Assembly: GCA_034359265.1 (NCBI GenBank)
Contig: CP136891.1
Coordinates: 57,946,001-58,010,000 of the forward strand
Direction of reading: 5' to 3'
Length of the DNA: 64,000 nt
Origin: Canna indica
Lineage: Eukaryota > Streptophyta > Magnoliopsida > Zingiberales > Cannaceae
Position 1 is the stretch's first letter. Every line of letters begins with the position of its first letter. Both the position numbers and the translations under genes were made by a program. Below the pieces are notes generated by a model. That model made no database searches. It was not told the DNA's origin and saw only the letters and a list, made by a program, of their open reading frames with translations. This document shows positions 11,801-23,688 of this stretch, one piece after another.

Positions 11801-12165
11801 TACGAATAATACAGTATCTGTACCATATTCGATCCGTTGCCAGCCATATATACACTAATCATAAGAGCCTCCAGTAATTACTCACCCAAAAGGAGTTGAA
11901 CCTGAGGCAGAGAATATGACTTGAACATACTCTTGAAGGACTATGACTGCACGATCATGTACCATCCGGGGAAGGCTAATATAATGGCAGATGTTTTGAG
12001 CAGAAAGTCTATGGGCAGTCTAGCGCATTTGGCAGTCAGGAGAATGTAGGAGGATGCCGTTGGCTCAGGATTTAGCCATGTGTTTTGATGACGGGATAGT
12101 CTTATCAGTATCAGTTTCTGGTACGTTGGTGGCTCATCCGAGAGTGCAGTCATAAAATCTTGATC
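8866..12165 (+). pseudogene. Ty3-gypsy gag-pol remnant (protease, RT, RNase H)
   Basis: The gag part (8866-9600) has many stops and keeps only a trace of the zinc-knuckle region (9370-9450). The protease reading (9603-9974) has DPGSMHSF in place of the usual DSGATHSF, and LGMDWL. RT follows at about 10011-10885 in three overlapping frames, with PYRMAP-like, [17 protein letters not shown], 'FSKID' and the catalytic VFIDDILIY. An in-frame TGA at about 10595 replaces the codon after FLVM. A connection and RNase H-like region follows (10910-11312 and 11857-12040), including ASRQL and, after the hAT insertion, KELNLRQR and HPGKAN. The element stops near 12165 in the linker before integrase, so integrase and the 3' LTR are missing. 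It is dead through stops, frameshifts, a 528-bp insertion and 3' truncation. Confidence 0.9.
11321..11848. mobile_element. Non-autonomous hAT-type element (528 bp)
   Basis: Perfect 8-bp duplications TATACACT stand on both sides (11313-11320 and 11849-11856). The ends are TAGGGGTGGTAA and, reversed, TATGGCTGGCAA (9 of 12 identical). The inside is a run of 'gcggatatggatac' type motifs in both orientations with an AT-rich centre and no coding capacity. Removing it together with one TATACACT restores the gypsy RNase H reading from GAGATATACACT to AATCATAAG. The 8-bp duplication and end sequence are typical of the hAT superfamily. Confidence 0.92.
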
Positions 12166-12318
12166 GATGATTACACCGAACCTCCCTAATCAATAATAGA
12201 TGCTTTTATTTTTTTTTTGTTAAAAAAATAAGATTATGAATTTATAATATTTTAATATATGAGTGCATTATACCATATTGACTTTCTTTAGCACACGTGA
12301 GCTGCTCTACAGGTTTGC

Positions 12319-12900
12319 TTGCTCTCCAAGAACAATGACAAACTTGTTCCCCAAGGATTTCAATTTCAACCCCCGATCGAACACCATCACCGATCCTTGC
12401 AATTTATAGGCGCATTCATCATCGGTCTTCACCAAAACCTCCACATCCGCAAGCCCAAGCCCGACAAGATGCTCCGCGAGGGCCGCCAACACGGAATGGT
12501 GAGGACACAAATCCTCCTCCAGCCGGCTCCTCTCAATCCAAGACCCAAATCCAGAGCCCCGAACCGGATCGACGCGCCTCCGGCCGCCGGAGCTTTAGCT
12601 AGGGCGCCCTCGAAGCCCACCCGCCGGTGCGGCAAGTCGACGTGCCCCTGCTGCCACGCGAAGCCCGCTTGGAAGTCGATGGGGAAAACCAAGGGAAAGT
12701 TCAAGGTCAAGTTGGGCTTCGAAGATGAGCTGAGAGCTTGCCGAGGAGCGGCGGCGGCGGCGGCTAGAGCTGGAGGCTTCTTGTCCGACGACGAGATCGG
12801 TGAGGACATGGAAGGTGCTTGTGAAAATGACGAGGGTGCGGAAGGTTTTCGTGGAAATGCGTGGCGTGGAGTTGACGAAGTATTGGAAGTTTACTGTTGA
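12319..12900 (+). CDS. Hypothetical GC-rich ORF, possible single-exon gene
   Basis: An open frame of 193 codons; the Met at 12469 (143 aa) is an alternative start. I do not recognise the product. GC content rises sharply over 12470-12800 compared with the AT-rich flanks, which favours a real or once-real coding region. Visible features are a Cys-rich cluster (CGKSTCPCCH) that could bind metal, a basic Lys stretch after it (KTKGKFKVK), an Ala run from the codons GCG GCG GCG GCG GCT, and an acidic C-terminal part (DDEIGEDMEG). The minus-strand ORF at 12429-12809 covers the same GC-rich DNA, so the strand is not certain. It could also be a captured or truncated gene fragment between retroelements. 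Confidence 0.4.
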   Translation: MLSKNNDKLVPQGFQFQPPIEHHHRSLQFIGAFIIGLHQNLHIRKPKPDKMLREGRQHGMVRTQILLQPAPLNPRPKSRAPNRIDAPPAAGALARAPSKPTRRCGKSTCPCCHAKPAWKSMGKTKGKFKVKLGFEDELRACRGAAAAAARAGGFLSDDEIGEDMEGACENDEGAEGFRGNAWRGVDEVLEVYC

Positions 12901-14409
<1,509 letters not shown>

Positions 14410-14492
14410 GATAAGTTCAAATGTTTAAATATATATATATATATTGATAAGTTCAAAAAAAATTGATAAGGAATCCCGAAGGAAACATCAAC

Positions 14493-14496
<4 letters not shown>

Positions 14497-14528
<32 letters not shown>
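14497..14528. repeat. (TA)16 microsatellite
   Basis: A second 32-bp uninterrupted TA run, about 90 bp after the first. A shorter TA stretch and a repeated 'ttgataagttcaaa' lie between them. Confidence 0.95.
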
Positions 14529-14529
<1 letters not shown>

Positions 14530-14532
<3 letters not shown>

Positions 14533-16155
14533 TTAATTTTAATTTGGTTTTTAAAATTTTAAAATTTTATTAATTTAATTATTTAAATTTAAGAATATCA
14601 ATTTGACTCGGGAAATTATTTTATTTTATTTCAATTTGACTCTTGAAATTTTTAAGTTTATTTTAATGTATATTTCTTTATTCCTAAATGTTTAGAATTC
14701 TATAATTTATCAATTAGGTATGAAACATTTATTGTTCATATACTATTATTTAGGTTTATTTTAATTTATGTTTCTTAACTCCTAAATGTTTAGAATTCTA
14801 TAACTTATCATACAAATTATAAGTGTACAACTTCATTGGGAGGATGAATGGCCTATTAGTGTGCATATTAATCATTTAAGTTGTAGGTTTTTATATTTAA
14901 AATTAGAATGAATGCTACTTAATTGATGAATTTTGATTGTATTTTGTAGTTAGTTGATGAAAAAAATGACTTAAAGTGTAACATTTTGTATATTTACATG
15001 AGATTGTTGTAAAAGAGATTCAAAGACGAACAAAAATTAAGAAGATCATGTTTCCTTTGCCTAAGCCTTGGCAAGGCTTACTAAGATCATACTTAATAGA
15101 CTGAACATGTTTCAAACGATAACTAGAAGATTTAATTTTGGTTCCTCTTTGATTTTGGAAACTTTAAGGATAAGAATATTAAATCAGATGATTTAATTGA
15201 TTTTTAATTTATTTTCATGCAGAACTCTATTTTTTTCACTCTTTCCTAAATTAGATTTAGGACTTACTATAAGAAAAGAATCATTGTAAGAAGACAATAT
15301 TCTAGTTTTCATCTTTGTAATTCTGCTCAGGCATATCATTTTGATGATGAGCGGCTGAATTCTTTTTTCTAGCTGAAGGATAATCTAGGTTTTGGATTCT
15401 ACAAGAACTGTGAGATCAAACTAATTTTCTTTTCTCTTTAATTCTTTCAATATTCATATATTTTCTAATTAAATTCCTTTAGATTATTATCTTGTTGATT
15501 GTTGCAATTAGGATCCATTGTGCAATTGCTAGGATAATGTATTGCCAATTTGAATGGTTAAATATGTAATTGTTTAATTATTATGATATTTTGTGGTAAA
15601 TTTGTGTAATTGTTCATAACCAAGTGTATAATTGATGCTACGAAAATATATGATCTAACCTAAATGAATAAAGCTTATGGGTTTGTTGGTTAGAAATCGT
15701 GATCTCTTTAAATTTTAATGTTGTTGATAGATTAAATCCTAACAACCTGTTTAGGGTTGTTTGTTAATCAGAGATTAATCAAAAGAGCTTATTTTGATTA
15801 ATTAAGAATTAAGGAGAGATATGATGTTAGAGCTTATTAACAACTATAATCGGTTTATTGAAGGAATTAAGATTTAACTTTGCATCTGTGATTCATCTTT
15901 CGAATTGAAACTGAAATTATACCTTTGGCTGGAATTTATTTGCATTGATTTATTTCAATTTAACTTGCTTCATCTATTTAGTTTCTTTAACTTTGAATTA
16001 TTTGGAAACCCCTTTTTCTTTTACTTTCTTGTTCCTTGTTTTTAAAAGAATTAATTCTAACCAAATTCTATGGATACGACCCTACTCATCTCTATTACAA
16101 ATTTACATTTTTAAGAAAGTAGGAATTTTATCTTGTTGGATTCGACACCCACAAA
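14530..16155 (+). mobile_element. Probable LTR and leader of a second gypsy element
   Basis: AT-rich DNA without coding potential that leads directly into a gypsy primer-binding-like sequence and gag. It contains a local direct repeat of about 95-bp spacing ('cctaaatgtttagaattctata' type, near 14686 and 14783). The left limit is not visible and may lie at the TA repeats. The short ORF at 15945-16190 is not protein-like. Confidence 0.5.
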
Positions 16156-17767
16156 ATTTCGTGTCGTTGTCAGGGATTGGTACAAATTAGTTTTAATTCT
16201 TTTAATGATCAAGTATGTTCGTACAGGTGAAGTTCAATGTGATCTTGAGATTGAAAAGACTGCTCGAAGTATGAGAAAAGAAGCTAAAGTGCGAAATAAA
16301 CAAGCTTCTGCATCTTTATCTTCACCATCTGAAGAGAGTGCAATATTTGATTTAGTTGATCCATTAGACAACTCTGAAACAGAAGAAGAAATGGCCGAAG
16401 ACGATAAAACTTTGAGAGACCTGGTTGCTGCACCCTTATATCAGCAGTCATTATGCAACACATACCAGTGTTGGAAGTGGCTTTTGAATTGAAATCTGGG
16501 TTGATACATTTGTTGCCCATTTTATGTGGACTTGAGAATAAAGACTCTCACAAACATTTGAAGGAATTTCATGTAGTATGTTCAACTATGAAACAACAGG
16601 GAGTGTTTGGGGAGCAAATCAAATTACATGATTTTCCTTTTTCTCTAGTCGATGCGATTAAAGAGTCGTTATTTTATTTACCTCCTGGTTTGATTAATAC
16701 TTGGACAGATATGTTGAGATTTTTCCTTGACATGTTTCCCTGCTTTACGAGTTGTTGGAATTAGAAGGCAAGTTTATGGAATTAAACAAAGGGACATATA
16801 TGTTGGGTGAAATGACACATTAGAGGGGGGGTTGAATAATGTGTTATCTAAATCTTTCACCTAATTCCAATTTTAATCGTTTAGGCAAATTATAATTTTA
16901 CAATTAAATGCGGAAGCAAGATAAACTAATTAAGCACAAACAAAAGATAACAATGCTAACACATAAATTTATAGTGGTTCAGCCCCAATGTCTACTCCAC
17001 TACCTAAGCACCCCACTTAGGATTTCTAAACTAAGTTTACTAGATTATTCATGAGTATTGGGAGAGGTTCAAACGACTTTGTGCAAGCTATCCTCAAATA
17101 GAATTTTTAAATAGCTCCTTATTCAATATTTTTATGAAGGATTGTTGCCCATGGAGAGGAAAATGATGGATGCAGCCAATGGCGGAGCTATAGTTAACAA
17201 AACCCCTTAAGCTGCTAGGGAATTGATCTCCATCATGGGTGCCAATTCAGAACAATTTGGATTTCGACAAGATTCTTCAAGAAGGGTAAATGGGGTAAAT
17301 GTATCTTCCCTTGAATATAAGATTTCTTAGGTAACCACCATGGTTCAGAATTTGGCTGCAGAAAATATGCAACAGGCTAAGCTTTATGAAATTTGTGCTC
17401 ACGCCGGTCGTCCTATTAATATGTGTCTTACACTCCAAGAGGACACTCAAGAATACGCCGATACCGTTGGATGATTTTTTGGTTCGCCACAAAGGAAATA
17501 TGATCCTTATTCTAACACTTATAACCTAGAATGGAGGGATCTTCCAAATTTTAGCTATGGAGCACGACCACCAAATTTTCAGCAATTCCAACCTAAGCCA
17601 CCTGCCCCATCATAGCAAAATTCTTCGAAATTGAATATATCTCTTGAAGAAATTATTAAATCACTTGCGACAAACACACAACAATTTTAACAGGAAGCAA
17701 GAATAATCATCTAGAATTTGAAGATTAATCAAGCAACCGAAACTGCACTATGTGCAGTTTCAACACA
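16156..17767 (+). pseudogene. Gypsy gag remnant (Athila/Tat-like style)
   Basis: The sequence at 16156-16180, GTGTCGTTGTCAGGGATTGG, is a decayed form of the 'tggcgccgttgccggggattgg' junction common in these elements. Gag follows: TLRDLVAAPLYQQSLC in one frame (to about 16450), then a frameshift, then VAFELKSGLIHLLP, HLKEFHVVCSTMK and YLPPGLINTW (16453-16700). After a small reversed LTR fragment, gag resumes with EYWERFKRLCASYP (17050-17095) and KYDPYSNTYN (17500). Several stops make it non-functional. It ends exactly where the CACTA element begins and does not resume after the other end of that element. Confidence 0.85.
16808..17050 (-). repeat. Reversed, truncated LTR of the A family inside gag
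   Basis: The reverse complement matches the 3' part of LTRs A1 and A2: the 'ctagtgtg.catttca' end, 'cttccgc' and 'gtggagtaggcattggggc.gaaccactataaatt'. It lies between two pieces of the gag reading (…ATATATGTTGGG and GAGTATTGGGAG), so it is an insertion. Only about 240 bp remain. I could not see a clean target duplication. Confidence 0.8.
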
Positions 17768-18185
17768 CACTACTAGAAACGTGTTAATCAACAACGGCCA
17801 TCAGCAACGGCCGCCCACATCGTTGCAATGACTAACGGCATTCTTACGGCCGTTCGAGCCATTACAGATGTGATATATTTGCAACCGTGTCTTTACGATC
17901 GCTCGGGTCGTTGCTAACAAGTGGATGGCGCGAACGCAATGCGCAAAGGAAATAACTTATCAGCAACGGCTTACTAATCACCGCGTCAGTCGTTGCTAAT
18001 GATATTATCACATTAGCAATGACTTACTTACGATTTCTGTACCATTGCTCTTTAGTCGATGGCGCGCTCGCGGCGCGAAAATGAAATACTTATCAGCAAC
18101 GGCGTTACATAGGACGAGCGGCCGTTGCTGATGATATGTATTTATTGGCAACGGCTCTACAACGGATAAGTGAGCCGTTGCTGAT
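17768..18185. repeat. CACTA left terminal and subterminal repeats
   Basis: After the terminal CACTACTAGAAAC there are about ten copies of ATCAGCAACGGC or its complement GCCGTTGCTGAT, some exact and some decayed, in both orientations (for example near 17792, 17804, 17960, 18099, 18120, 18153 and 18173). Adjacent opposite copies can form hairpins. In characterised CACTA elements such motifs bind the TnpA-type protein and bring the ends together; here that is an inference from position and pattern. Confidence 0.85.
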
Positions 18186-18366
18186 GAGTTTATTTAACTC
18201 GCGATCGCACCCGACCCCTCTCTTACCCTCTTCCTTCTTCCTTCTCTGCCGACCCCGCCGACGCCTGCTGTCGCCGATTCTTCGCCCGCCATCGAACTAT
18301 TTCCAAGTATTAGCCCCCCCCCCCTCGATTCTCCTTTACTAGGGCCGGCTGAAACCCTAAACATTA
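18186..18366 (+). other. GC-rich CT-tract leader-like segment in CACTA
   Basis: The segment is unusually GC and pyrimidine rich ('accctcttccttcttccttctc', 'gccgaccccgccgacgcctg') compared with the AT-rich DNA around it, and includes a run of ten or more C. It resembles a plant promoter or 5' leader and may be the start region of the transposase transcript or a captured host fragment. The ORFs here on both strands are low complexity. Confidence 0.4.
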
Positions 18367-19198
18367 GAGCCTGTTTGGTTAGCGAAACCAAGTCTGTTTT
18401 CATGGTTTCAGTTTCACTGAAACCAAAACTGCTTACGAAAACGTGTTTGGTTTAGTGTTTTCGTAAAACTGAATCGAAACCAGAATGAAAACGAAACCAA
18501 TTTTCTTAATAAAAATGAAAACAACAGAATGTTATTTTCTGTGGTTTCGAGACTGTCGGTTTCCTTATCAAAATGCTGTGACAATTTTGTAATTATAAAT
18601 ATTTTTTTATAAAATTAATTAATTTAAAAATAAACCAAACTATATCGAATTTTTAAAAATAAAAATAAAAATCATCATTTTTAACTCAAACTTTTATCTT
18701 AAATTTATAAAATAATTAAACCAATTTATATCTAATTGACTCAAACCCAAATTTTAAATAACTCAATTTTCTTAAAGTTGGTCTATTTATAATTTAATCA
18801 AACCTAATTTTAGATCATTGGACTTGTTTTTTTTCTTCAAATTTTATAATAACTATTAATTAATTTTTATATCTAATTGAACCAAAAAATCTTAAATTAT
18901 CAATAACTTAATTAACTAAATCATTTAAATATTTTGTAACCATATTAGCAAATATTTAATTTTGTAAACTAACTAAACATTTAATTACTACTAAAAATGT
19001 TCAAGGAAAATTAATAATATTTTTTATAACCAAATAAATATTTACTGGTTTCAACTAACTAAAACTGATGTTGTTTTTATTAACCAAATGCGTTTTCAGA
19101 AAACTGAAAACTAGAAACCAAAACCAAATTTTTGAAACCAAGTTTTCAGTTTCACTGAAACCAAACCAAAAAATAATTTTCGCTAACCAAACAACACC
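18367..19198. mobile_element. PIF/Harbinger-type (Tourist-like) MITE, 832 bp
   Basis: TTA duplications flank the element (18364-18366 and 19199-19201). The ends are GAGCCTGTTTGGTTAGCGAAA and, reversed, GGTGTTGTTTGGTTAGCGAAA, sharing TGTTTGGTTAGCGAAA apart from one base. Further inside, the palindromic CAGTTTCACTGAAACCAAA is repeated at both ends. The centre is AT-rich with no coding capacity. Removing it rejoins 'ccctaaacattagggttttgg'. TTA duplication and ends of this type are typical of Tourist-like MITEs. Confidence 0.9.
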
Positions 19199-19217
19199 TT
19201 AGGGTTTTGGCCGATCA

Positions 19218-19275
19218 CTGGATGTCGGACCAATGTCCAGTGTCCAATGTCGGACACTGGACTCCGGTACCGGAA
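19218..19275. repeat. Small inverted-repeat cluster
   Basis: Four variants of GTCCAGTGT or its complement ACACTGGAC within 60 bp, including the arms GTCCAGTGT and ACACTGGAC separated by 10 bp. It could be a binding-site cluster or a hairpin in the transposase promoter region. Confidence 0.6.
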
Positions 19276-19554
19276 TGTTGGTTAGGGTTTTATTAAACCC
19301 TAATCAAATTTTATTAGAGTTTAATTAAACCCTAATAAAATTTGATTAGGGTTTAATAATCTATGTTAAATGTTTACTGTTTAGATAAATTTTTCATATT
19401 TTAGATTAATTTTTCATATTTTAGGTTAATTTTTCATGTTTAGATTAATGTAGGTTAATGTTTAATGTTTTTTTAATGTTAATTAGATTTAGATTTAGTT
19501 TTAGGTTATATCTATTAATTAATTTTAATGTTAATCTTTATATTTAAATTAATT

Positions 19555-19653
19555 AGAATCGTCCACTTTGGACACGCACTAGAATCGTCCACTTTGGACT
19601 CGCGCTAGAATCGTCCACTTTGGACTCGTGCCGGAATTCTCCACCGTGGACTC
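19555..19653. repeat. 26-bp tandem repeat upstream of TnpD
   Basis: Units start at 19555, 19581, 19607 and 19633. The first three share AGAATCGTCCACTTTGGAC and the fourth is diverged. The core GTCCACTTTGGAC is nearly palindromic (GTCCA/TGGAC). The array lies about 460 bp upstream of the presumed TnpD start, so a regulatory role for the element's own proteins is possible but unproven. Confidence 0.8.
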
Positions 19654-20112
19654 TAACCGACATCGAAATATTTAGAAAATAATCATCCATTCGATGAGTT
19701 GATACGTTTCACGTACGCATCGGCGAGTCGAATATGATTTAGCAAAACCTTGGATCCGTTCGGGGGTTGTATGTTCGTGTAAAAGAAGTCGATGATCTTT
19801 TATACGACGTATAACCCTTGAATTGTTCGTAATTGGGCAATTTGGGAACATATTATTTGTATTTTACTTAGTTTTTTCTTTTAACCGTTAACTCATTCTT
19901 AAATTTTGGCTATTGTATCTCTCTTATTTTCCGATACGCTTCCAAATGATATGCGTATTCGGAGAACTCTAGGGAGATACTGCTGAAATTTAGAATGAAG
20001 TTAACGATTAAAAAAATACTTACTGCAATATGAATAATATGAATCCCGAATGAAATATGATCATCTCACCTAAAGACATTAACTGAAGATATTGTCATTG
20101 ATTGACAAAATC

Positions 20113-23100
20113 ATGTCAGGCGATCGAAGTTGGATGTACCAACGTCTTGATCGTTGAGCTCTAACGAATGAGTTTCGATTAGGCGTAATTTACTTTCTAA
20201 ATTTTGCCAATTCGAATCAGAAATTTGTTAACGTCGGTGATAAAATTCGATATCCGTGCTGCATTTGCTTGAATGCACAATTTTTGGATCGGGAAACTAT
20301 CACTCTACATCTATATAGCAAAGGATTTGCACCAAGATATCTTATATGGACTTGTCATGGGGAATCATGTGAAGTCGGAACGTCGAGTAATCCTGTCGTT
20401 TAGACACATGGTGAATCTTCCTCTGCTGGTGTTTCTTTATCCAGTCCATCTAATCCATATCGAACTATGATACTTGATAGTCTTGGGGGTCAATTCTAGT
20501 TGAATGATAATGTCGATCGGCCAGTTACTGAGACGTCAGTGACACCAGATACTACGGGTGTTGATGTCACATAATTGCCACCAGAAGTACAATCTGCGGT
20601 AGAGATTGAATTACTGAATAAAGAAACCGCAGAATTTTACGAGATGTTGAAAGCTACCGATGAACCTTTGTATGAGAATTGTCCTAAATACACTAGGTTT
20701 TCGGCAATGACGCAACTCCTAAACATCAAGGCCGATTGTAATATCAGCGTGGTTGCGTTTGATCGAAATGCAGGATTGATTAATGGAATGCTGCCTACTG
20801 ATAACAAGTTTGAGCCAACTTTTTATAAGACTAAAAAGTTGATGAGAAAATTAGGGCTTGGGTACGAAAAAATACACGCGTGCCAAAATAACTGCATTTT
20901 ATATTATAAAAAAATACGAAGTTGGATAAATGCCCTGTTTGTGAACATCCTCGTTACAAGGAGAAAAAATCGGTATGAGAGAAAAATATTCTGTTTAAGG
21001 TTCTTCGGCATTTTCCACTAACATCGAGGCTTCAAAGATTATTCATGTCGGAAAAGACGGCCCCCTATATGAGTTGGCATGCAAGAAGTCGTGATGATAC
21101 AATAATGATTCATCCATCTAACAGTGAAGCATGGAAACATTCAGATACATGTTGTCCTTCATTTGCTAGGGATACTAGAAATATCAGATTGGAATTATGC
21201 ACGAATGGTTTTAATCTGTTTGGTCATTCTGCAACTCCTTATTCAGTTTGGCCAGTGATACTAACAGTTTATAATTTGCCGCCGTCAATGTGTATGAAAG
21301 ATGAATTTATTTATCTTTCGATGATTATTCTGGGTCCTAAGGGTCCACAAAAAGAAATTGACATATTTCTCAGACCCCTAATAGATGAATTGGAAATATT
21401 GTGGACTGAAGGAGCTGTCACTTATGATTGTCATCGGAAGCAAAACTTTAATTTGAAGGCCACAGTCTTGTGGACAATCAATAATTTCCCGGCCTACGAC
21501 ATGTTGTCTGGTTGGAGCACTCACGGCCGACTCTCTTGTCTGTATTATATGGAACACTCTAAATCATTCAGTCTTCAGAATGGATGGAAAATCTCATTCT
21601 TTGATTGTCATTGTCGATTCTTACCAGCTAACCATCAGTATCAAATGAATCATAACAAATTTACTAAGGGCAGAGTCGAAAGAGACGAGCCACAACCGAT
21701 GTTGTCTGGTAAACAAATGTTAGCACGTGTTTCAGCACTTCTAGAGATAGTGTTTGATCGGAATGAAAGAGTGTCGGGCTTTGGTCAAACAAATAACTGG
21801 GTAAAAAAAGGTATCTTTTGGGAAATGCCGTATTGAAGTTCATTACTGATTCAACATAATTTGGATGTCATGCACATTGAGAAAAATATGTTTGATAATA
21901 TTTTTAACACTTTGATGGATGTTCCCGAGAAAACTAAAGATAATGTCAAGACCCGACATGATCTGAAAATACTTTGTAAGAGGCCGGAGTTGGAGTTACA
22001 AGAGATCAACGGACGATATTTGAAGCCGAAGGCCCCGTATGTGTTAAATAAACAACAGATGAAAGATGTTTGTCAATGGATCAAAGAATTCAGATTATCC
22101 AATGGATATGCCTCAAACTTATCTCGATGTGTGAACGTCGATGATTGCAAAATATCAGGGATAAAGAGTAATGATTGTCATGTATTCATGAAGAGATTAC
22201 TTCCGATCGCATTCCGAGATCTTCTACCTGATAATATTTGGGGTCCGTTGACTAAATTAAGTATATTTTTTAGAAACATTTGTGCAAATGTCCTTCGAGT
22301 CGAAGATATGTCAGCACTTGAAAGAAATATTATTAAGATTGTATGCAAGCTGAAGCAATTTTTTCCCTCCTGCCTTTTTTGACTCGATGGAGCATCTACC
22401 GATACACTTGGCATATGAGGCACGAGTTGGTGGCCCCATTCAATACCGGTGGATGTACTTATTTGAAAGATACATGAAACGTCTAAAGAAAAAAGTAAAG
22501 AACACGGCAATTGTTGAAGGATCAATATTTGAATCGTATACCATCCAAGAAATTTTAACATTCAGCTCATTTTACTTTGAATCGACAGTGCAGACAAGAT
22601 TTGATCGTCTTCCACGTAACGACGACGGGGGAGTTTGACATTCAGATGGATATTTAAATATATTCTGTCACTCTGGTCGTGCTTTTGGTTCTCATTCGTC
22701 TCGACACTTAAGCGACGAAAAGTATCATTTGACAGAATTATACGTATTACTCAATTGTCCAGAGATTGAACAATTCATTGAAATATTTGACATTGAGATG
22801 GTGCAAAAATACTCTATTCACAACGATCAAGAATTGGAGAGATTACGGAATCGTGATTTCCCTACTTGGATTCGGGCTTGCAGCAAAGATCACATAGCTA
22901 AAATAGTTGAAAAAATATTTGAGTTTGTTAGTGGACCATCGCGACTAGTGTCATGTTTTAACGGATATTTTGTTAATGGATATAAATTTCACATGGTTGA
23001 ATATGCATTTACAAAGAAGACGATGAATGCCGGGGTTTGCGTGAAAGGGACAACATATGTTGAATGTGATATGAATTTTTATGGACTGTTGGAAGAAGTG

Positions 23101-23616
23101 CTAGAATTGCACTACTTTGGCTTGAAATCAATTATCCTATTTAAATGTCATTGGTTCAATACAACAGATAGGGGCATGAAAGTTCATCCAAAATACAAAC
23201 TTATTGAGGTTAATTACAAATCGAAATTGACAGCAAATGAGCCTTTTATATTGGCATCACAAGCCGAACAAGTATATTATGCGAAGTATCCGACTCGAAT
23301 TAAAGATAGAGAAGATTGGTGTATAGTTTGTAAGACTAAAGCTCGAGGACGAATTGATTCGATAACGGGAGAAAATGAGCCGACACCTGATGTGACAAAT
23401 GATTTTTATCAAGAAGAGGATTCTCCCGTAGTAGACTGTATTATTCCAATACTCGAGGATGCGGACACAGCGTTAGTTCAATTAGAAGTTGAATATGTTG
23501 TTGATGATGATCATGAAGTTGAGGAAGGTGGAGATAAAGAAGTAGAATTTGAAGAAGATGAAGAAGATGATGAAGAAGAAGAATTGGAAGACTATTACTC
23601 AGATGATGATGAATAA
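20113..23616 (+). pseudogene. CACTA TnpD/TNP2-like transposase, copy 1 (only full-length one)
   Basis: The reading starts at ATG 20113 (MSGDRSWMYQRLD) with a transposase-associated domain that keeps IRYPCCIC and LHLYSKGF and ends at WTCHGE (about 20370). Next are the N-terminal TNP2 part (20575-21021: AEFYEMLKATDEPLY, LGLGYEKIHACQNNC) and the Transposase_21 core (21045-21836: YSVWPVILTVYNLPP, WTINNFPAYDMLSGW). Then come LDVMHIEKNMFDN (21861) and a DUF4218-like part (22387: MEHLPIHLAYEARVGGP). The DUF4216-like part and acidic tail are at 22729-23616. Disabling changes are in-frame stops at 20155-20157, near 20402, 20499 and 20572, frameshifts near 20900-21030, TGA at 21834 where TGG is expected after PY, a +1 frameshift in a T/C run near 22370, and TGA at 22636. 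The family acts in the nucleus as the element's transposase; this copy cannot. Confidence 0.9.
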
Positions 23617-23688
23617 TTGTAAATTATATCTTCTATTAAATTTATCTCTACTATATATATATTCTAATTATATTCTTATTCGACAGCT

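Noticed and set aside
18136..18403. ORFs in the CT-rich CACTA leader
   Set aside because: Low-complexity Ser/Pro/Arg readings crossing the MITE border; no family features.
22178..22561. 127-codon minus-strand ORF repeated in each unit
   Set aside because: It lies opposite the conserved TnpD reading, which shows clear family motifs; the antisense ORF has none and is kept only because the units are near identical.
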